Origin: Saprolegnia diclina VS20
Taxonomy: Eukaryota; Oomycota; Saprolegniomycetes; Saprolegniales; Saprolegniaceae
DNA: 64,000 bases
Assembly: GCF_000281045.1 (NCBI RefSeq)
Contig: NW_008246099.1
Span: 498,514 to 562,513, forward strand
Reading direction: 5' to 3'
Shown here: in pieces, positions 12,043 to 21,606 of the stretch
Position numbering within the stretch: the first letter of the stretch is position 1
Layout of the letters: every line of letters begins with the position of its first letter
Notes under the pieces: model-generated
Database searches by the model: none
What the model was told of the DNA's origin: nothing
The model's input: the letters and a program-made list of their open reading frames with translations, nothing else
Program-made: the position numbers and the translations under genes

Positions 12043-12648
12043 ATGGCCGATGAGAAGCGCATCTCCTCGTATGCTGCGCCTTGGCACATGCTCCGGGAAG
12101 CCATGTCCCGCTTCACCGCCAACGTCGAAGATGTCGTTGACCGCGTCGTGATGGCGCTTCGAGCTTCGGCACCAGCACCCACCGCAGCCTTTACACCGCG
12201 TCGCATACTACTGCCGTCGGGGCGCGACGCCACTGAGCTTCTGCATACCCGGCGCCGGTCGTGCGTATTTGCGTCCATCGCCGACAATTGGGACAGCGAG
12301 GATGAGACGGATGGCAGTGAAGATGCCTTCTCGATGGACTGCGACGCACTCTGCGACGACGAAGACGAAGATGTCGACATGGCGTTCTCAATATCCGAAC
12401 ACATGGAGCGTGCTCACGCCGCCCGGGTGCTCCAGCGGACGTACCGCCTTTGGCGACGACGCGCCGCCAAGCGCCGTGACCAGTCGATGGTCGTCGTCCG
12501 CGGACCGTCCCCTCGCCCACTGAAGCGAAAGCGGTCTGAAGGTTTTGCGGCGCCGAGCGACTTTGTGTGGCGCAGCCGTGCGATTGCGCAAAAGCTCCTC
12601 GAGCCGACCGACAAGCAGCGATTCAGGGCGCTCATGTCGACGTCGTAG
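12043..12648 (+). CDS. Hypothetical IQ-motif protein with acidic segment
   Basis: A 201-residue single-exon protein of unknown family. Near residues 126-144 it has an IQ-type calmodulin-binding motif, VLQRTYRLWRRRAAKRR, which follows the pattern of a hydrophobic residue plus Q, then R at +4 and basic residues. A strongly acidic stretch precedes it (DNWDSEDETDGSED and DDEDEDVDM), and a basic KRKRS lies downstream. Calmodulin or myosin-light-chain binding is therefore possible but inferred from the motif alone. Codon bias matches the secure genes, supporting a real gene. It ends 120 bp before the convergent 3' end of the CWF19-like gene. Confidence 0.7.
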   Translation: MADEKRISSYAAPWHMLREAMSRFTANVEDVVDRVVMALRASAPAPTAAFTPRRILLPSGRDATELLHTRRRSCVFASIADNWDSEDETDGSEDAFSMDCDALCDDEDEDVDMAFSISEHMERAHAARVLQRTYRLWRRRAAKRRDQSMVVVRGPSPRPLKRKRSEGFAAPSDFVWRSRAIAQKLLEPTDKQRFRALMSTS

Positions 12649-12768
12649 TCGTCCCTCCGTGCTTTGTACGTCAAACTATAATAGAGCGTTCCGTGTACTA
12701 GTAGTATTCACGACGATTCTAACGCGACGCATCCACCGATTTCCGCGTTCTCGCTGGCCGCAGTACTA

Positions 12769-15195
12769 CTACGTCGCGTATTCGCCGCCATCGAGCTCCT
12801 GAGTCCAGTCAAACGGCTGCCACATCGCGAGGAAGTCGCGGACGCGGTCCTTCTCGGCGTCAAACGAGGCGTGGTACTTGCCATATCGGCGCGGGTCGAC
12901 CTCGAGGATGCCCGAGAGGATGTCCATGCCAAAGTCTTTCGGGAATTGCGCCGCGTCTTCAATGATGTGACCGTACCCACCGTTCGACCACTCGACGTGA
13001 AAGTAGGCGAATTGCTACAGCATTCGACACTGGATGAAGTCGCCATCATCGATGGACCATACCGGCGGGATCGAGCGTTGGAGCCCCTTCTCGGTCGTGT
13101 CGATGACCTTCTTGTGCGTCGCCCACTCTTCGTCGCATTCGACCAAGCCTTGCTTAAAGTACATGGGCACGTCCGGCTCCAATTGCAGCGGCACGGGCAC
13201 GCACTCGATGACCGTGTGACGCTTCTTGGCTGGGTCCATCGTCGTCTCGAGAAAAACAACTGCGGAGCCCGAGGCCGCCCACATGGAGCGCAGCGCCTAC
13301 GACAGTGCATATTACGCGATCAAGTAATCCACGATTGTGTACCTTCTTGAAGCGTTCAATCTCGGCGACCGTGTTTTCGTCGGCCGCCGTCGTCGACGCG
13401 AGGTGTTCCATGGGGGCGATGATGCACTGACCGGGCACGATCGTCGCGGCCGACGGCAGCGCGACGTATGCATACTCGCCCATCGCAATCATGAGGTGCT
13501 TCTTGAAGCTCTCGCTCTTCATACAGAACCAACAGCGCTGCATGGCCGTGTCCCACTGCATCCGGCTCTTGAGCATTTGCCGCTCCGAGCTCTGGACGAA
13601 CGCGCGCTCCGTGAGCCGGTCCTTCGCATCCCGGTATAGCCGCATGTCGACCGCATCTTCCTCGTCGAGGCCGCTCGCACTTGCACCTTTGACGTCCGAG
13701 TGATTGTAGCGCGTCCCCAGGCGCATGACGTTCTGCGCATGAACCGAGTCCATATCTGGCGCGTTGCGCTCGTTTCGAACGAGCTCTTCGAGACTCAAGT
13801 GTGCACCGCTGTCGACAGTGCTACGCTTGCCCTTCTTGGAGCCAGGCTTGAGATCCTCGGGCCGCATTGGCACCCGGGCGCGCTGACGAGATGCCATGGC
13901 CGGCGCAGACGCGTGGATTTCGTCGCGCTCGGCTTCATTGAGCTGCGCCGTAAAGCGCTCAAAGTTGACAAGGTCGCCGCGCATCTTGGCCTTGAGTGCA
14001 CGCGCGGCAAGCTGGTTCAAGTCGATCGCACCCGACTCTAAACGAGGTACTTCTTCCGTCAAAACAGACGTCGGCGCCTGCGTTGACGCTTCCTCGACGA
14101 CGGCAATTTCTTCAGTGGCGATAGGTGTCGCTCGGGGAGCTGTCAGTGACCCGTACAAAAACGCCGCACGTCTCTTCGCTTCCTCTTCGGGCTCCGAGTT
14201 GACGGGGCTCGGCGACCGACGGGACCGACTGCGACTGCGTCGACGCGGACTCGGCAACCGACGTCGGGTTCGATCCCGACTGCGATCACGGGATCGACGT
14301 CGGTTACGGTCGTCTCTGCGGCGCACGGGCTGCCCGCGGCGGCGTGTATCGTCGTCGCTGTCCGGAAGCTTCGAATAATCGATAGGCTCCTCGTCATCCT
14401 CGGCGTATTGTTTGGCACCCTCCTTATCGCCGCTGCTTGTTGCCAAGGCCGACGACGAAAGCCCCGAGCGCTCGATGCGCTTGTTGTACTTCTCAATAAG
14501 AGACTTGTCGCCACCCGAAGAAGATGCGTCACGTCGTCGTTGCTGGTCCGAATCGCGATGACGCTTGTAGTGCAGGTGCGCGTCCATGCGGGCGCCGCGC
14601 GCTTGCTCCTCGAGCATTTGCAGGTCCATGCCATACTGCGCCTGAACGACGGATTCCAGGGATTGACCCGTCTCCCGCGCGCGGTCCTTCGCCCGCTGCA
14701 GCATCTTGGCCTTCCAGCTCGCACCGCCGTCGCCGACAGTTGCGTCCACGGGCGCGGCCATCATGGCCACTTGCTCGACTTTCTTGGGGTCGTAGAGGCC
14801 GTAGAGAAGACCTGTGTTGGGTTCGCGCTTCCCGTTGTCAATCTCCTCCTGAAGCGTTGCAGCTTCGTCGGCCTTTCGCTGGTCGTCGACCGAGAGCTCC
14901 ACCTTACGTGGCCCCGACACGAAGTCCTGCCACACATACACGATCACTACAGGAGCCAGAGCTTGCACACACCATGTCCATCCATTCGTCGCGCTTGAGC
15001 AGCGACGGCGTTGGGGCCGGCGGCGATGGAGGCGCGTCCTTCTGTGTGATGAGCCGTGGTCATCAAGCATGAAGAACGTACCTTCTTCTTGTGCTTCTTG
15101 GACTCCTTCTTGTGCTTCTTGGCCTTCTTCTTGCTGCTCTCGTCGTCCGAGTCGGCGTTCGCGACGAAGCGGATCCCGGACAAGAGCGACGACAT
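12769..15195 (-). CDS. CWF19L2: CWF19-like spliceosome-associated protein
   Basis: Homologue of yeast Cwf19/Drn1 and human CWF19L2, which act with the lariat-debranching step after pre-mRNA splicing in the nucleus. Five exons (introns of 40, 46, 46 and 48 bp) splice to 748 residues. The N-terminus has Lys-rich repeats (KKHKKESKKHKKK) and the motif LKRDEWMDMDF. The middle carries an RS-like segment (RRSRDRSRDRTRRR, SRSRSRRSPSP) typical of splicing factors. The C-terminal CwfJ domains are clear: RCWFCMKSESFKKHLMIAMG and GQCIIAPMEH, a HIT-like fold, then domain 2 with YFHVEWSNGGYGHIIED and WQPFDWTQ. In the last intron an in-frame stop would arise if it were read through. The start is the ATG at 15195. 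A cluster of ATTGG/CCAAT boxes lies 130-165 bp upstream. Confidence 0.93.
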
Positions 15196-15592
15196 GCTTG
15201 CTGTTTCGCACCGGTCCTCGACTGCCTCCAGTCCCCAGCGTTGAGTTGAGTTTGGCCCCTACAAACATAAATACTGAAAATTGAGTTCCGGGCACCGGTA
15301 TTTGAGTTGAGCATCGGAAGTCCCATGATTGGCGGATTGGCTGAAACGTAATAAGCCAATCCGAACGCACCATTTGCCACCCGCACCCCCGCATTCAAAC
15401 CCACGTCGTTGATAAGTATACGTGCCAGGCGTCGGTGGTCTTTTAGANNNNNNNNNNNNNNNNNNNNNNNNNNNNNNNNNNNNNNNNNNNNNNNNNNNNN
15501 NNNNNNNNNNNNNNNNNNNNNNNNNNNNNNNNNNNNNNNNNNNNNNNNNNNNNNNNNNNNNNNNNNNNNNNNNNNNNGTGTCAAAACTACAC
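15196..15592. other. Intergenic region with assembly gap
   Basis: Spacer between the start of the CWF19-like gene and the 3' end of the first carboxypeptidase. Bases 15448-15577 are N. ATTGG at 15328 and 15336 and CCAAT at 15356 probably belong to the CWF19-like promoter. Confidence 0.8.
15328..15360 (-). promoter_or_regulatory. ATTGG/CCAAT cluster upstream of CWF19-like gene
   Basis: Two ATTGG boxes and one CCAAT within 33 bp, 133-165 bp before the start codon at 15195. Function is inferred from the motif and its recurrence at other starts in this window. Confidence 0.4.
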
Positions 15593-17105
15593 CTACTGAT
15601 CAAGCGGTTGGGCTTTGAAGAAGCGTTCAATCAATGCCAGTGACGCCTTGGGCTGGTTCGTCGGCACCATGTGGCCCGCCTCGTAGACGCGTACAAAACT
15701 CAGGCTCGAGATGGAGCGGACTTCGCCGTAGCTGGCCCCATCCACAACAAGCGGCTGCACCGTCGCATTATTGAACGCGGCTTGGCCGGGCCAAACGACA
15801 TCTTTCGTCCACGCCTCGTTGCCGACCCAGTTGCACATGATGTCGGCGTCGCCTGCGTAAATGAGCACACGGACTCCATGCGCGAGAAGGTCCGGCACGT
15901 AGCTCACGTAGTCTTGCATAAAGTCGGCGCTGAAGTCAGAGTACGTTGTCTCGTTGGTCATGACCCATGGCTTGTGGACACCAAGTGTTGCCTGCGTCGT
16001 CGCCAAATTGAGAAATCGCGCGGCGTTGGCCGTCTCGTCAAAGCACGACTCGCCACAGAGCTCGCGGATGTCATAAGGGTTTCGGTTCATCTGCTGCATG
16101 ACGCCAATGACTGCATCGTCCCAGAGACGCAGCGCATCGAGACAGCTCTGGCGCTGACCGCCGCGACACTGTTGCGCGAGAGCACCGGCGTGAACAGCAT
16201 CCTGAAGCAGCTGGGTGAGCTGGTCCGCGGGCACTAGTGATATGTTGTAGGCGTTCGTGATGGCCAACGCGGGTGTGAGCGGAATCTAATTGCGATCGTA
16301 AGACGACGATGTACCGGTACCATAACGATGGCACCTGCGTGACAGGGTCAGTCAATCCGTTACCGACCGAGATGCCTTGCAGGTTGATATGGACCTTGTG
16401 GTGGCGCGACGCCAGCGGCTCGAGCTGCGCATTTAGGATGTAATGCCCGGCGGCAGGCACGTAGTGCCCAGCGTAGCTCTCACCCGTGATAAAGAACGGG
16501 CTTTTCGCGTACTTGGGGTGTTTCGTCAGGAACTCTTGCAGGAACGCGTAAATGTTGCGGCCAACGTCGACTTGATTGTGGTCGTCGTCCTTGTCGCTCG
16601 TCGTGTACGAGAAGCCGACGCCCGTTGGCTGATCGAGCCAAATGACGTTGGCGTGCGACGTCCACGAGTACGGATTGTATATCGTTGTCAGGTTGTCGCT
16701 GATCGAGCATGGACCGTTCTCAGTGAGAAGTGCAATCATCGACGACGACCCGGGGCCACCGGTGAGCCAGAGCACGAGTGGGTCCGTCGCTGGGTTGGAG
16801 CGCGACTCGAAGAACCAATAGAAGTAGTGGTCGTCAACCTTGTGCGACAGCTGCACATAGCCGGCCTCTTGGTACGTCGCATCACAGAACAATGAGCCGT
16901 TGAGTTTTGTGGCCGTCGTCCACGACCCGGTCGCGTGGGCAGCGACGGGTGGCGCTACCGTTGCATGCTCATGGACGTGGTACGTGGCACCGAGGAGCGC
17001 TGCAATGCTGACCCCAGCAAGAAAAAACTTCCCAAACCACGACGACGACGAGGGCTTTTGTGGCGCGGCCACGACAACTCGGAAGAGCGGCGCTTGCTCA
17101 GTCAT
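15593..17105 (-). CDS. Serine carboxypeptidase (peptidase S10), paralogue 1
   Basis: Removes C-terminal residues from peptides in an acidic compartment or outside the cell. Two exons joined across a 49-bp intron (16286-16334) give 487 residues. An N-terminal membrane-spanning segment at about residues 25-45 (FFLAGVSIAALLGATYHV) suggests a signal anchor. The oxyanion region LTGGPGSSSM, nucleophile motif GESYAGHYVPA, aspartate motif GDADIMCNWVGNEAW and histidine motif YEAGHMVPTNQP are all present, so the enzyme should be active. The ATG at 17105 is used because the frame upstream only adds a TTG. It is divergent from a second S10 gene 918 bp away. Its segment 16459-16669 is almost identical in DNA to that paralogue, although flanking parts differ strongly. 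Confidence 0.95.
16459..16669 (-). repeat. Gene-conversion-like tract, copy in paralogue 1
   Basis: 211 bp matching 18405-18615 in inverted orientation with only two differences that I could find, both silent third-position changes. It covers the region from SWTSHANVIWL to the GESYAGHY serine motif. Confidence 0.9.
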
Positions 17106-18022
17106 TTGAAGACAATTGCACAATGGAGGCGCGCAGTTGAAGCTGAGTGCGATGATGGCTACTCCACTGTACTCTACTCATTTCGCGATACTAGTAGATG
17201 GGCACCGGCTGCTACCGCACTGCCAACCTCCAGTTGCGACTTTGCTGGACGGTCATCGATGGCTGCGAAGGCACCATCGCAATGTGCAGCGGTATGTGTG
17301 GTTTGTCGTTGCATTTCGCTCGAGAGCCATAGCGTTTGACGATCCGGAGCGCGCGGCGACGGTCCAACAACATTTGGGCAGGTGCAACTCAGCTCCGACT
17401 TCGATTTTTAACCGACGCAGATGCATGATTGTTCCGCGGATACTAAGGTCAGCAAGGTATGATCATGGGCTCCTTCGGCAGCGTGCGACGACAAAAATGG
17501 AATGCTCGATGTTTGCTTACGAAACCAGCGGCAGTAGGTAGAGGCACGATGAGCTCGCCGTTTCCTACGAACAAGCGCTTGCGATGATTTTGCTGAGGTA
17601 CTACTACACTGCAGGTTAGTAATAGCATCGGCAGCTGCTCCGTGTGGTTTGTATTGTATGCGCTTCAAGATCGCCTGCTCGGAATGACGATCGTTCAAGA
17701 TCGTCATTCCAAAACCACTAATTCGGGGTCTAGACAGGCCTATGATAAACATGAGAATAGTGTTTGTATGCTAACAAATACGTAGGAGCTTCTCCCATCG
17801 ATGTTACCACCGCGCCACGGACTGCAATTGTACGCTGTACAGAGCACAGACATATATGTGTCTTTTGTCTGTGTCAGGGGACACTTTACGTGATTTACCA
17901 ATATGTATGTGCCATTTGCCTTTGCCTCCCGGTCGTGTTTAATTTAATGTGACACACTACACACAAAATAGTGTTGAACACGATTGACGTGCGCCAGTCT
18001 GCAGCTCATTCCACAACGTTCC
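17106..18022. other. Intergenic region between divergent carboxypeptidases
   Basis: No gene supported; the region is relatively AT-rich and must hold both promoters. A perfect 12-bp inverted repeat with a 6-base loop lies at 17681-17710. Confidence 0.5.
17681..17710. repeat. Perfect 12-bp inverted repeat (hairpin)
   Basis: GGAATGACGATC at 17681-17692 pairs perfectly with GATCGTCATTCC at 17699-17710 across the 6-base spacer GTTCAA. It could be an operator-like dyad, a cruciform, or part of a decayed element. Confidence 0.9.
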
Positions 18023-19429
18023 ATGTCGACGACCGAGAAGTCCCCGCTATTCAGCGTGCAAGTAAAGCCCCGAAAGGCGCCCGAAGCCAGCTACAAGAAG
18101 TGGCTCCTGGCTATTGGCGCTGCTGGTGTCATCGCCGCCCTCGCGCTCTTGACGCTGTCACGCGGGCCGTCACCGTCGACTGACTTTTGCGACGCGACGT
18201 TCCAAGAATCCGGTTACATCAAACTGCCGCACAAGGTCGATGACCACTACTTCTACTGGTTCTTCGAGTCGCGCTCCAACCCAGCGACGGACCCACTCGT
18301 GCTCTGGCTCACCGGCGGCCCCGGCGGGTCGTCGATGGTCGCGCTCCTCACGGAGAACGGCCCTTGCACTATCGATGCGAACCTCAACACGGTCGACAAC
18401 CCGCACTCGTGGACGTCGCACGCCAACGTCATTTGGCTCGACCAGCCAACGGGCGTCGGCTTCTCGTACACGACGAGCGACAAGGACGACGACCACAATC
18501 AAGTCGACGTTGGCCGCAACATTTACGCGTTCCTGCAAGAGTTCCTGACGAAACACCCCAAGTACGCGAAAAGCCCGTTCTTTATCACGGGCGAGAGCTA
18601 CGCTGGGCACTACGTCCCTGCGGCCGCACACTACATAGTGGGCATGGCTAACGCGACCAGCGATGTGCGCATCAACCTCCAGGGCATCGCAATCGGCAAC
18701 GGCATGACGGACACCATCACGCAGATTCCGTACTCGGCGCACATGGCGCGCGGCAACAAGTACATCGATCTCGCATCCCCAGAAGGCTTTGTGACCCTCA
18801 AGGCTGAAGCCGCTGCGTGCGGGAAGCTCGTCGTGCTGTGCCAAACCAACGACTCGGTGTGTCCCGAGGCGACGCAGTACTGGGGCGAGCATATCTTGGG
18901 CCCGATGATGAGCTACAACAACAAGACGGGCAACCCGTACGACATTCGCGAAGACTGCTCCGCCGGCGGCTGCGTCGACCACGTCGCCAACGCTCGCGCC
19001 TTTCTCAACACGCCGGCCGTGCAGTCGCGCCTCGGGGTGCACGACAACATGACGTGGACCGAGGTCGCGATGCGTGTCTATGGCGACTTCAGCATTGACT
19101 TTATGAAGGATTACGTATCGTTCGTGCCGCCCGTGCTCGCGGCCGGTGTCCGCGTCATGGTGTACGCGGGCGACGCCGATCTCATGTGCAACTGGGTCGG
19201 CAACGAAGCGTGGACCAAGACTTTGCAGTGGCCCGGGAAAGCCGCCTTCAACAACGTGAGTGTGAGCCCCCTTCTCGTCAACGGCAAGGAGGCCGGAAAC
19301 GTGCGGGCCACGGACCTCCTCAGCTTCGTTCGTGTCTTCGAGGCTGGCCACATGGTCCCCATGGACCAACCGCAGGTGTCGTTGACGCTCATGGACCGCT
19401 TCTTCAACAACGCGCGCTTGGACGCGTAG
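18023..19429 (+). CDS. Serine carboxypeptidase (peptidase S10), paralogue 2
   Basis: A 468-residue, intronless S10 carboxypeptidase. A short cytosolic N-terminus is followed by a hydrophobic segment at about residues 32-52 (WLLAIGAAGVIAALALLTL), a signal anchor or uncleaved signal. The catalytic parts are complete: LTGGPGGSSM, GESYAGHYVPA, GDADLMCNWVGNEAW and FEAGHMVPMDQP. The ATG at 18023 is chosen; upstream the frame opens only from a TTG at 17984. Paralogue 1 lies head to head 918 bp away. Where paralogue 1 has an intron (after the codon for Q in TQIP), this gene reads straight through CAGATT, so one copy has lost or gained that intron. Confidence 0.95.
   Translation: MSTTEKSPLFSVQVKPRKAPEASYKKWLLAIGAAGVIAALALLTLSRGPSPSTDFCDATFQESGYIKLPHKVDDHYFYWFFESRSNPATDPLVLWLTGGPGGSSMVALLTENGPCTIDANLNTVDNPHSWTSHANVIWLDQPTGVGFSYTTSDKDDDHNQVDVGRNIYAFLQEFLTKHPKYAKSPFFITGESYAGHYVPAAAHYIVGMANATSDVRINLQGIAIGNGMTDTITQIPYSAHMARGNKYIDLASPEGFVTLKAEAAACGKLVVLCQTNDSVCPEATQYWGEHILGPMMSYNNKTGNPYDIREDCSAGGCVDHVANARAFLNTPAVQSRLGVHDNMTWTEVAMRVYGDFSIDFMKDYVSFVPPVLAAGVRVMVYAGDADLMCNWVGNEAWTKTLQWPGKAAFNNVSVSPLLVNGKEAGNVRATDLLSFVRVFEAGHMVPMDQPQVSLTLMDRFFNNARLDA
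18405..18615 (+). repeat. Gene-conversion-like tract, copy in paralogue 2
   Basis: Partner of 16459-16669: about 99% identical DNA over 211 bp inside paralogues that otherwise differ at many third positions and in amino acids. Confidence 0.9.
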
Positions 19430-19611
19430 GAGACACAACGTCGGTTTTGACATTTTTCTAGTCCGCGAAGACTTACTAACTGGTGATAGTACCGTCATCC
19501 ATGCCGTGTTGAGTTCTCGTCACTGGATCAGGGCCTGGGCTGGCACGTTTGAGCACAACTTGACATTTGGTGTGATTTTTGGACCATGCAACAAGCAAAC
19601 CACAACCTTTA

Positions 19612-21390
19612 TTACTCGATGGCCGCGCCCATGCGTGCGAGACGGACGTTGGTAATACCCTCAAGGCCCTGAATCCGAGCCAGAGTCTCGTCCGTCATGT
19701 CATCGTCGAGCGTGAGAATGCCGAGCGCGAGCGGCTGGTTGGTCTGGCGCGCGAGGCCCATGGACGCAATGTTGATCTTGGCCAATGCCAGCTGCTGCAA
19801 CACGTGGCTGATCGCGCCGGGCTTGTCTTGGTTGTTGAAGAAAAGGAGTGTGCCATTGGGCTTGAACGCAGGGAACTCGGTGTACTCGTCGACCTGCACA
19901 ATGCGCGGCTCCTCGCCAAAGACACTGCCGACGACCGTGAGCTTCAAACCACCCTTGAGCTCGACCTCGATATGCACGGCGTTCTTCAGGCGCAGATCCG
20001 AGTCGTTCTCGACGTCGCCCAAGCGAACGTCGACGCCCTGCGCCATCGCAACCAAGCTTGCATTCAGATACGAAAAGGCCGTTTGCGGCTGGGACACCTC
20101 GAGCATACCCTTGAGAAGCGCGGCCTGCAGTGCCGAGCGCGCCTTCGGCGTCGTGATGTCAATGTCCTTGCCGCCAGCCGTCGAGATTGTGAGCTTTCGG
20201 AGGTCCTTTCGGCTTGCAGGCGGTAGCAGCTCCATGACGAAGCGGCCGAGGCTCTCCGAGAGTGCAAGGAATGGTTTCATCTCAGGTACGAGCGTCAGCG
20301 GCATGAAGACGCCGTTGACGACACCAGGGAACGCACGCTCATCGAGCGCCGCACACATGTTTTCCGCAATCATCTTGTACATGCGCGCCGATTCGTCCGA
20401 CGTCGCGTCGGCGTCGTACGGAGCGACAACCGCCGACGGGTGCGAGAGCACGGGCGACCACGCATCGACCTGAACGTCTGGCGACGGCATCTCGAGCGCA
20501 ATGCCGCCAATGTGCTCGGTAGCCAAACCGTCGGCGACTGCACCGGCGTCAAGGACACCAAAGCCGCCGACAGCGACGAGGCGGACACCGCGCTTGCAGT
20601 GGGCCAGCGCGGAAGCGTTGAACATCTGCCGCGTCCGGCTAGTGAGCGGGACGTGGAAGGTAAGCACGTCACTCGTCGCGTAGAGCTCAGGGAGCGTCGC
20701 GCACTTGGCGATTCCCGAGAGCGCGGCGGCCTCTTCCGAGACGGTCGGGTCGTACGCAAGGACGCGCATGCCCATTGCCGTGGCCAGCTCACCGACTCGC
20801 TGACCCGTCTCATTGAGGCCAATGATCCCGATCGCCTTGCCTTGGAGCTCTTCGCCCGTGAACGCATTCGTGTCAGCGTCGATACTCGTGCTACGTGTGG
20901 CGGCGACAGCACGGGGAATCTTACGCATGATTTGGAGAAGGAAGCTCAACACCATCTCAGCTTCCACAGCCGACTTTCCACCGACCTTGGTACTGATGTT
21001 CTGCACCATGACGCCCTTGTTCGTCGCGGCGAGGATGTCGACGTGCGCAGTCTGCGCGCCGGGGACACCAATGAGTTTGAGGCGTGTTGCGTGCGTGAGG
21101 AGGTCCGAGAGCGGCAGTCGCGTCTGGCGGTCCATGAGCATCGCATCGTACTTGGAAAGATCAGCGCCATCGGGTGCGAGCGCCTCGATCAGGCTCGCGC
21201 TCGACATCTCGTCAACATGAAGGCCTTGCTGAAGGAATTCGTCGATGCAGACGCGGTCGGTGACGTCGAGGCAGAGCACGTGCTTGGGCGCGGTAGACGC
21301 CGCTACGTTCGTCGCCTTGTGCGATTGCACGGCGAGGCTCGTGAGCGACCGCGCGCTCTGGCGCAGTGGGCGGCGAAGGAAGGCTCGCAT
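19612..21390 (-). CDS. Phosphoglycerate-dehydrogenase-like protein, probable pseudoenzyme
   Basis: A 592-residue, intronless homologue of type I D-3-phosphoglycerate dehydrogenase, with a basic N-terminus (MRAFLRRPLRQSARSL) that looks like a mitochondrial presequence. The fold is clear: substrate/nucleotide domains at residues 37-345, an allosteric substrate-binding domain, and a C-terminal ACT domain from about 518 (TLLFFNNQDKPGAISHVLQQ). Active-site motifs are lost. The glycine motif GLGRIG reads GLNETG (191-196). The ARGG arginine is replaced (VAVGGFGVLD, 272-281). The catalytic histidine of PHLGAST is Tyr325 in APYDADAT. The acid of the DVFEEEP region is at best Asp305. Loss of serine-synthesis activity is inferred; a serine-sensing or regulatory role through the intact ACT domain is possible. 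The frame continues upstream of 21390, but this ATG starts the targeting sequence. Confidence 0.9.
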   Translation of the reverse strand: MRAFLRRPLRQSARSLTSLAVQSHKATNVAASTAPKHVLCLDVTDRVCIDEFLQQGLHVDEMSSASLIEALAPDGADLSKYDAMLMDRQTRLPLSDLLTHATRLKLIGVPGAQTAHVDILAATNKGVMVQNISTKVGGKSAVEAEMVLSFLLQIMRKIPRAVAATRSTSIDADTNAFTGEELQGKAIGIIGLNETGQRVGELATAMGMRVLAYDPTVSEEAAALSGIAKCATLPELYATSDVLTFHVPLTSRTRQMFNASALAHCKRGVRLVAVGGFGVLDAGAVADGLATEHIGGIALEMPSPDVQVDAWSPVLSHPSAVVAPYDADATSDESARMYKMIAENMCAALDERAFPGVVNGVFMPLTLVPEMKPFLALSESLGRFVMELLPPASRKDLRKLTISTAGGKDIDITTPKARSALQAALLKGMLEVSQPQTAFSYLNASLVAMAQGVDVRLGDVENDSDLRLKNAVHIEVELKGGLKLTVVGSVFGEEPRIVQVDEYTEFPAFKPNGTLLFFNNQDKPGAISHVLQQLALAKINIASMGLARQTNQPLALGILTLDDDMTDETLARIQGLEGITNVRLARMGAAIE

Positions 21391-21466
21391 GCTTCGCTTC
21401 TGGTACCAATGGTGTCGAAAATGGAATGTGATGTGAACTTGCGATCTAACCGAGAGAGCGTTGCTG

Positions 21467-21537
21467 ATTGGGCAAAAAGATCGGATTTCGGCGTTTGACG
21501 CAATCCACGCAGCTTCTTCAATGTATTTTTGACCAAT
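21467..21537. promoter_or_regulatory. Divergent promoter with paired CCAAT boxes
   Basis: The 216 bp between two divergent start codons (21390 and 21607) contain ATTGG at 21467-21471, 77 bp before the leftward gene, and CCAAT at 21533-21537, 74 bp before the rightward gene. The symmetric spacing suggests one box per promoter. Confidence 0.45.
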
Positions 21538-21606
21538 AGGAAGCATCAATTTCTTTGCTTATGAATCAAAGCGAAAAAATATCTTGCGGCGCCGACGACG
21601 ACCGTC

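Noticed and set aside
13005-13020. A 16-nt intron (GTGTCGAATGCTGTAG on the minus strand) in the CWF19-like gene
   Set aside because: Removing it breaks the frame. A 48-bp intron with an upstream GTATGG donor restores the conserved sequence instead.
15448-15577. Open frames containing runs of X
   Set aside because: They only span the assembly gap.
18170-19498. 442-codon minus-strand frame opposite carboxypeptidase 2
   Set aside because: Antisense shadow with Arg/Val/His-rich product; the plus strand has the complete S10 catalytic motifs.
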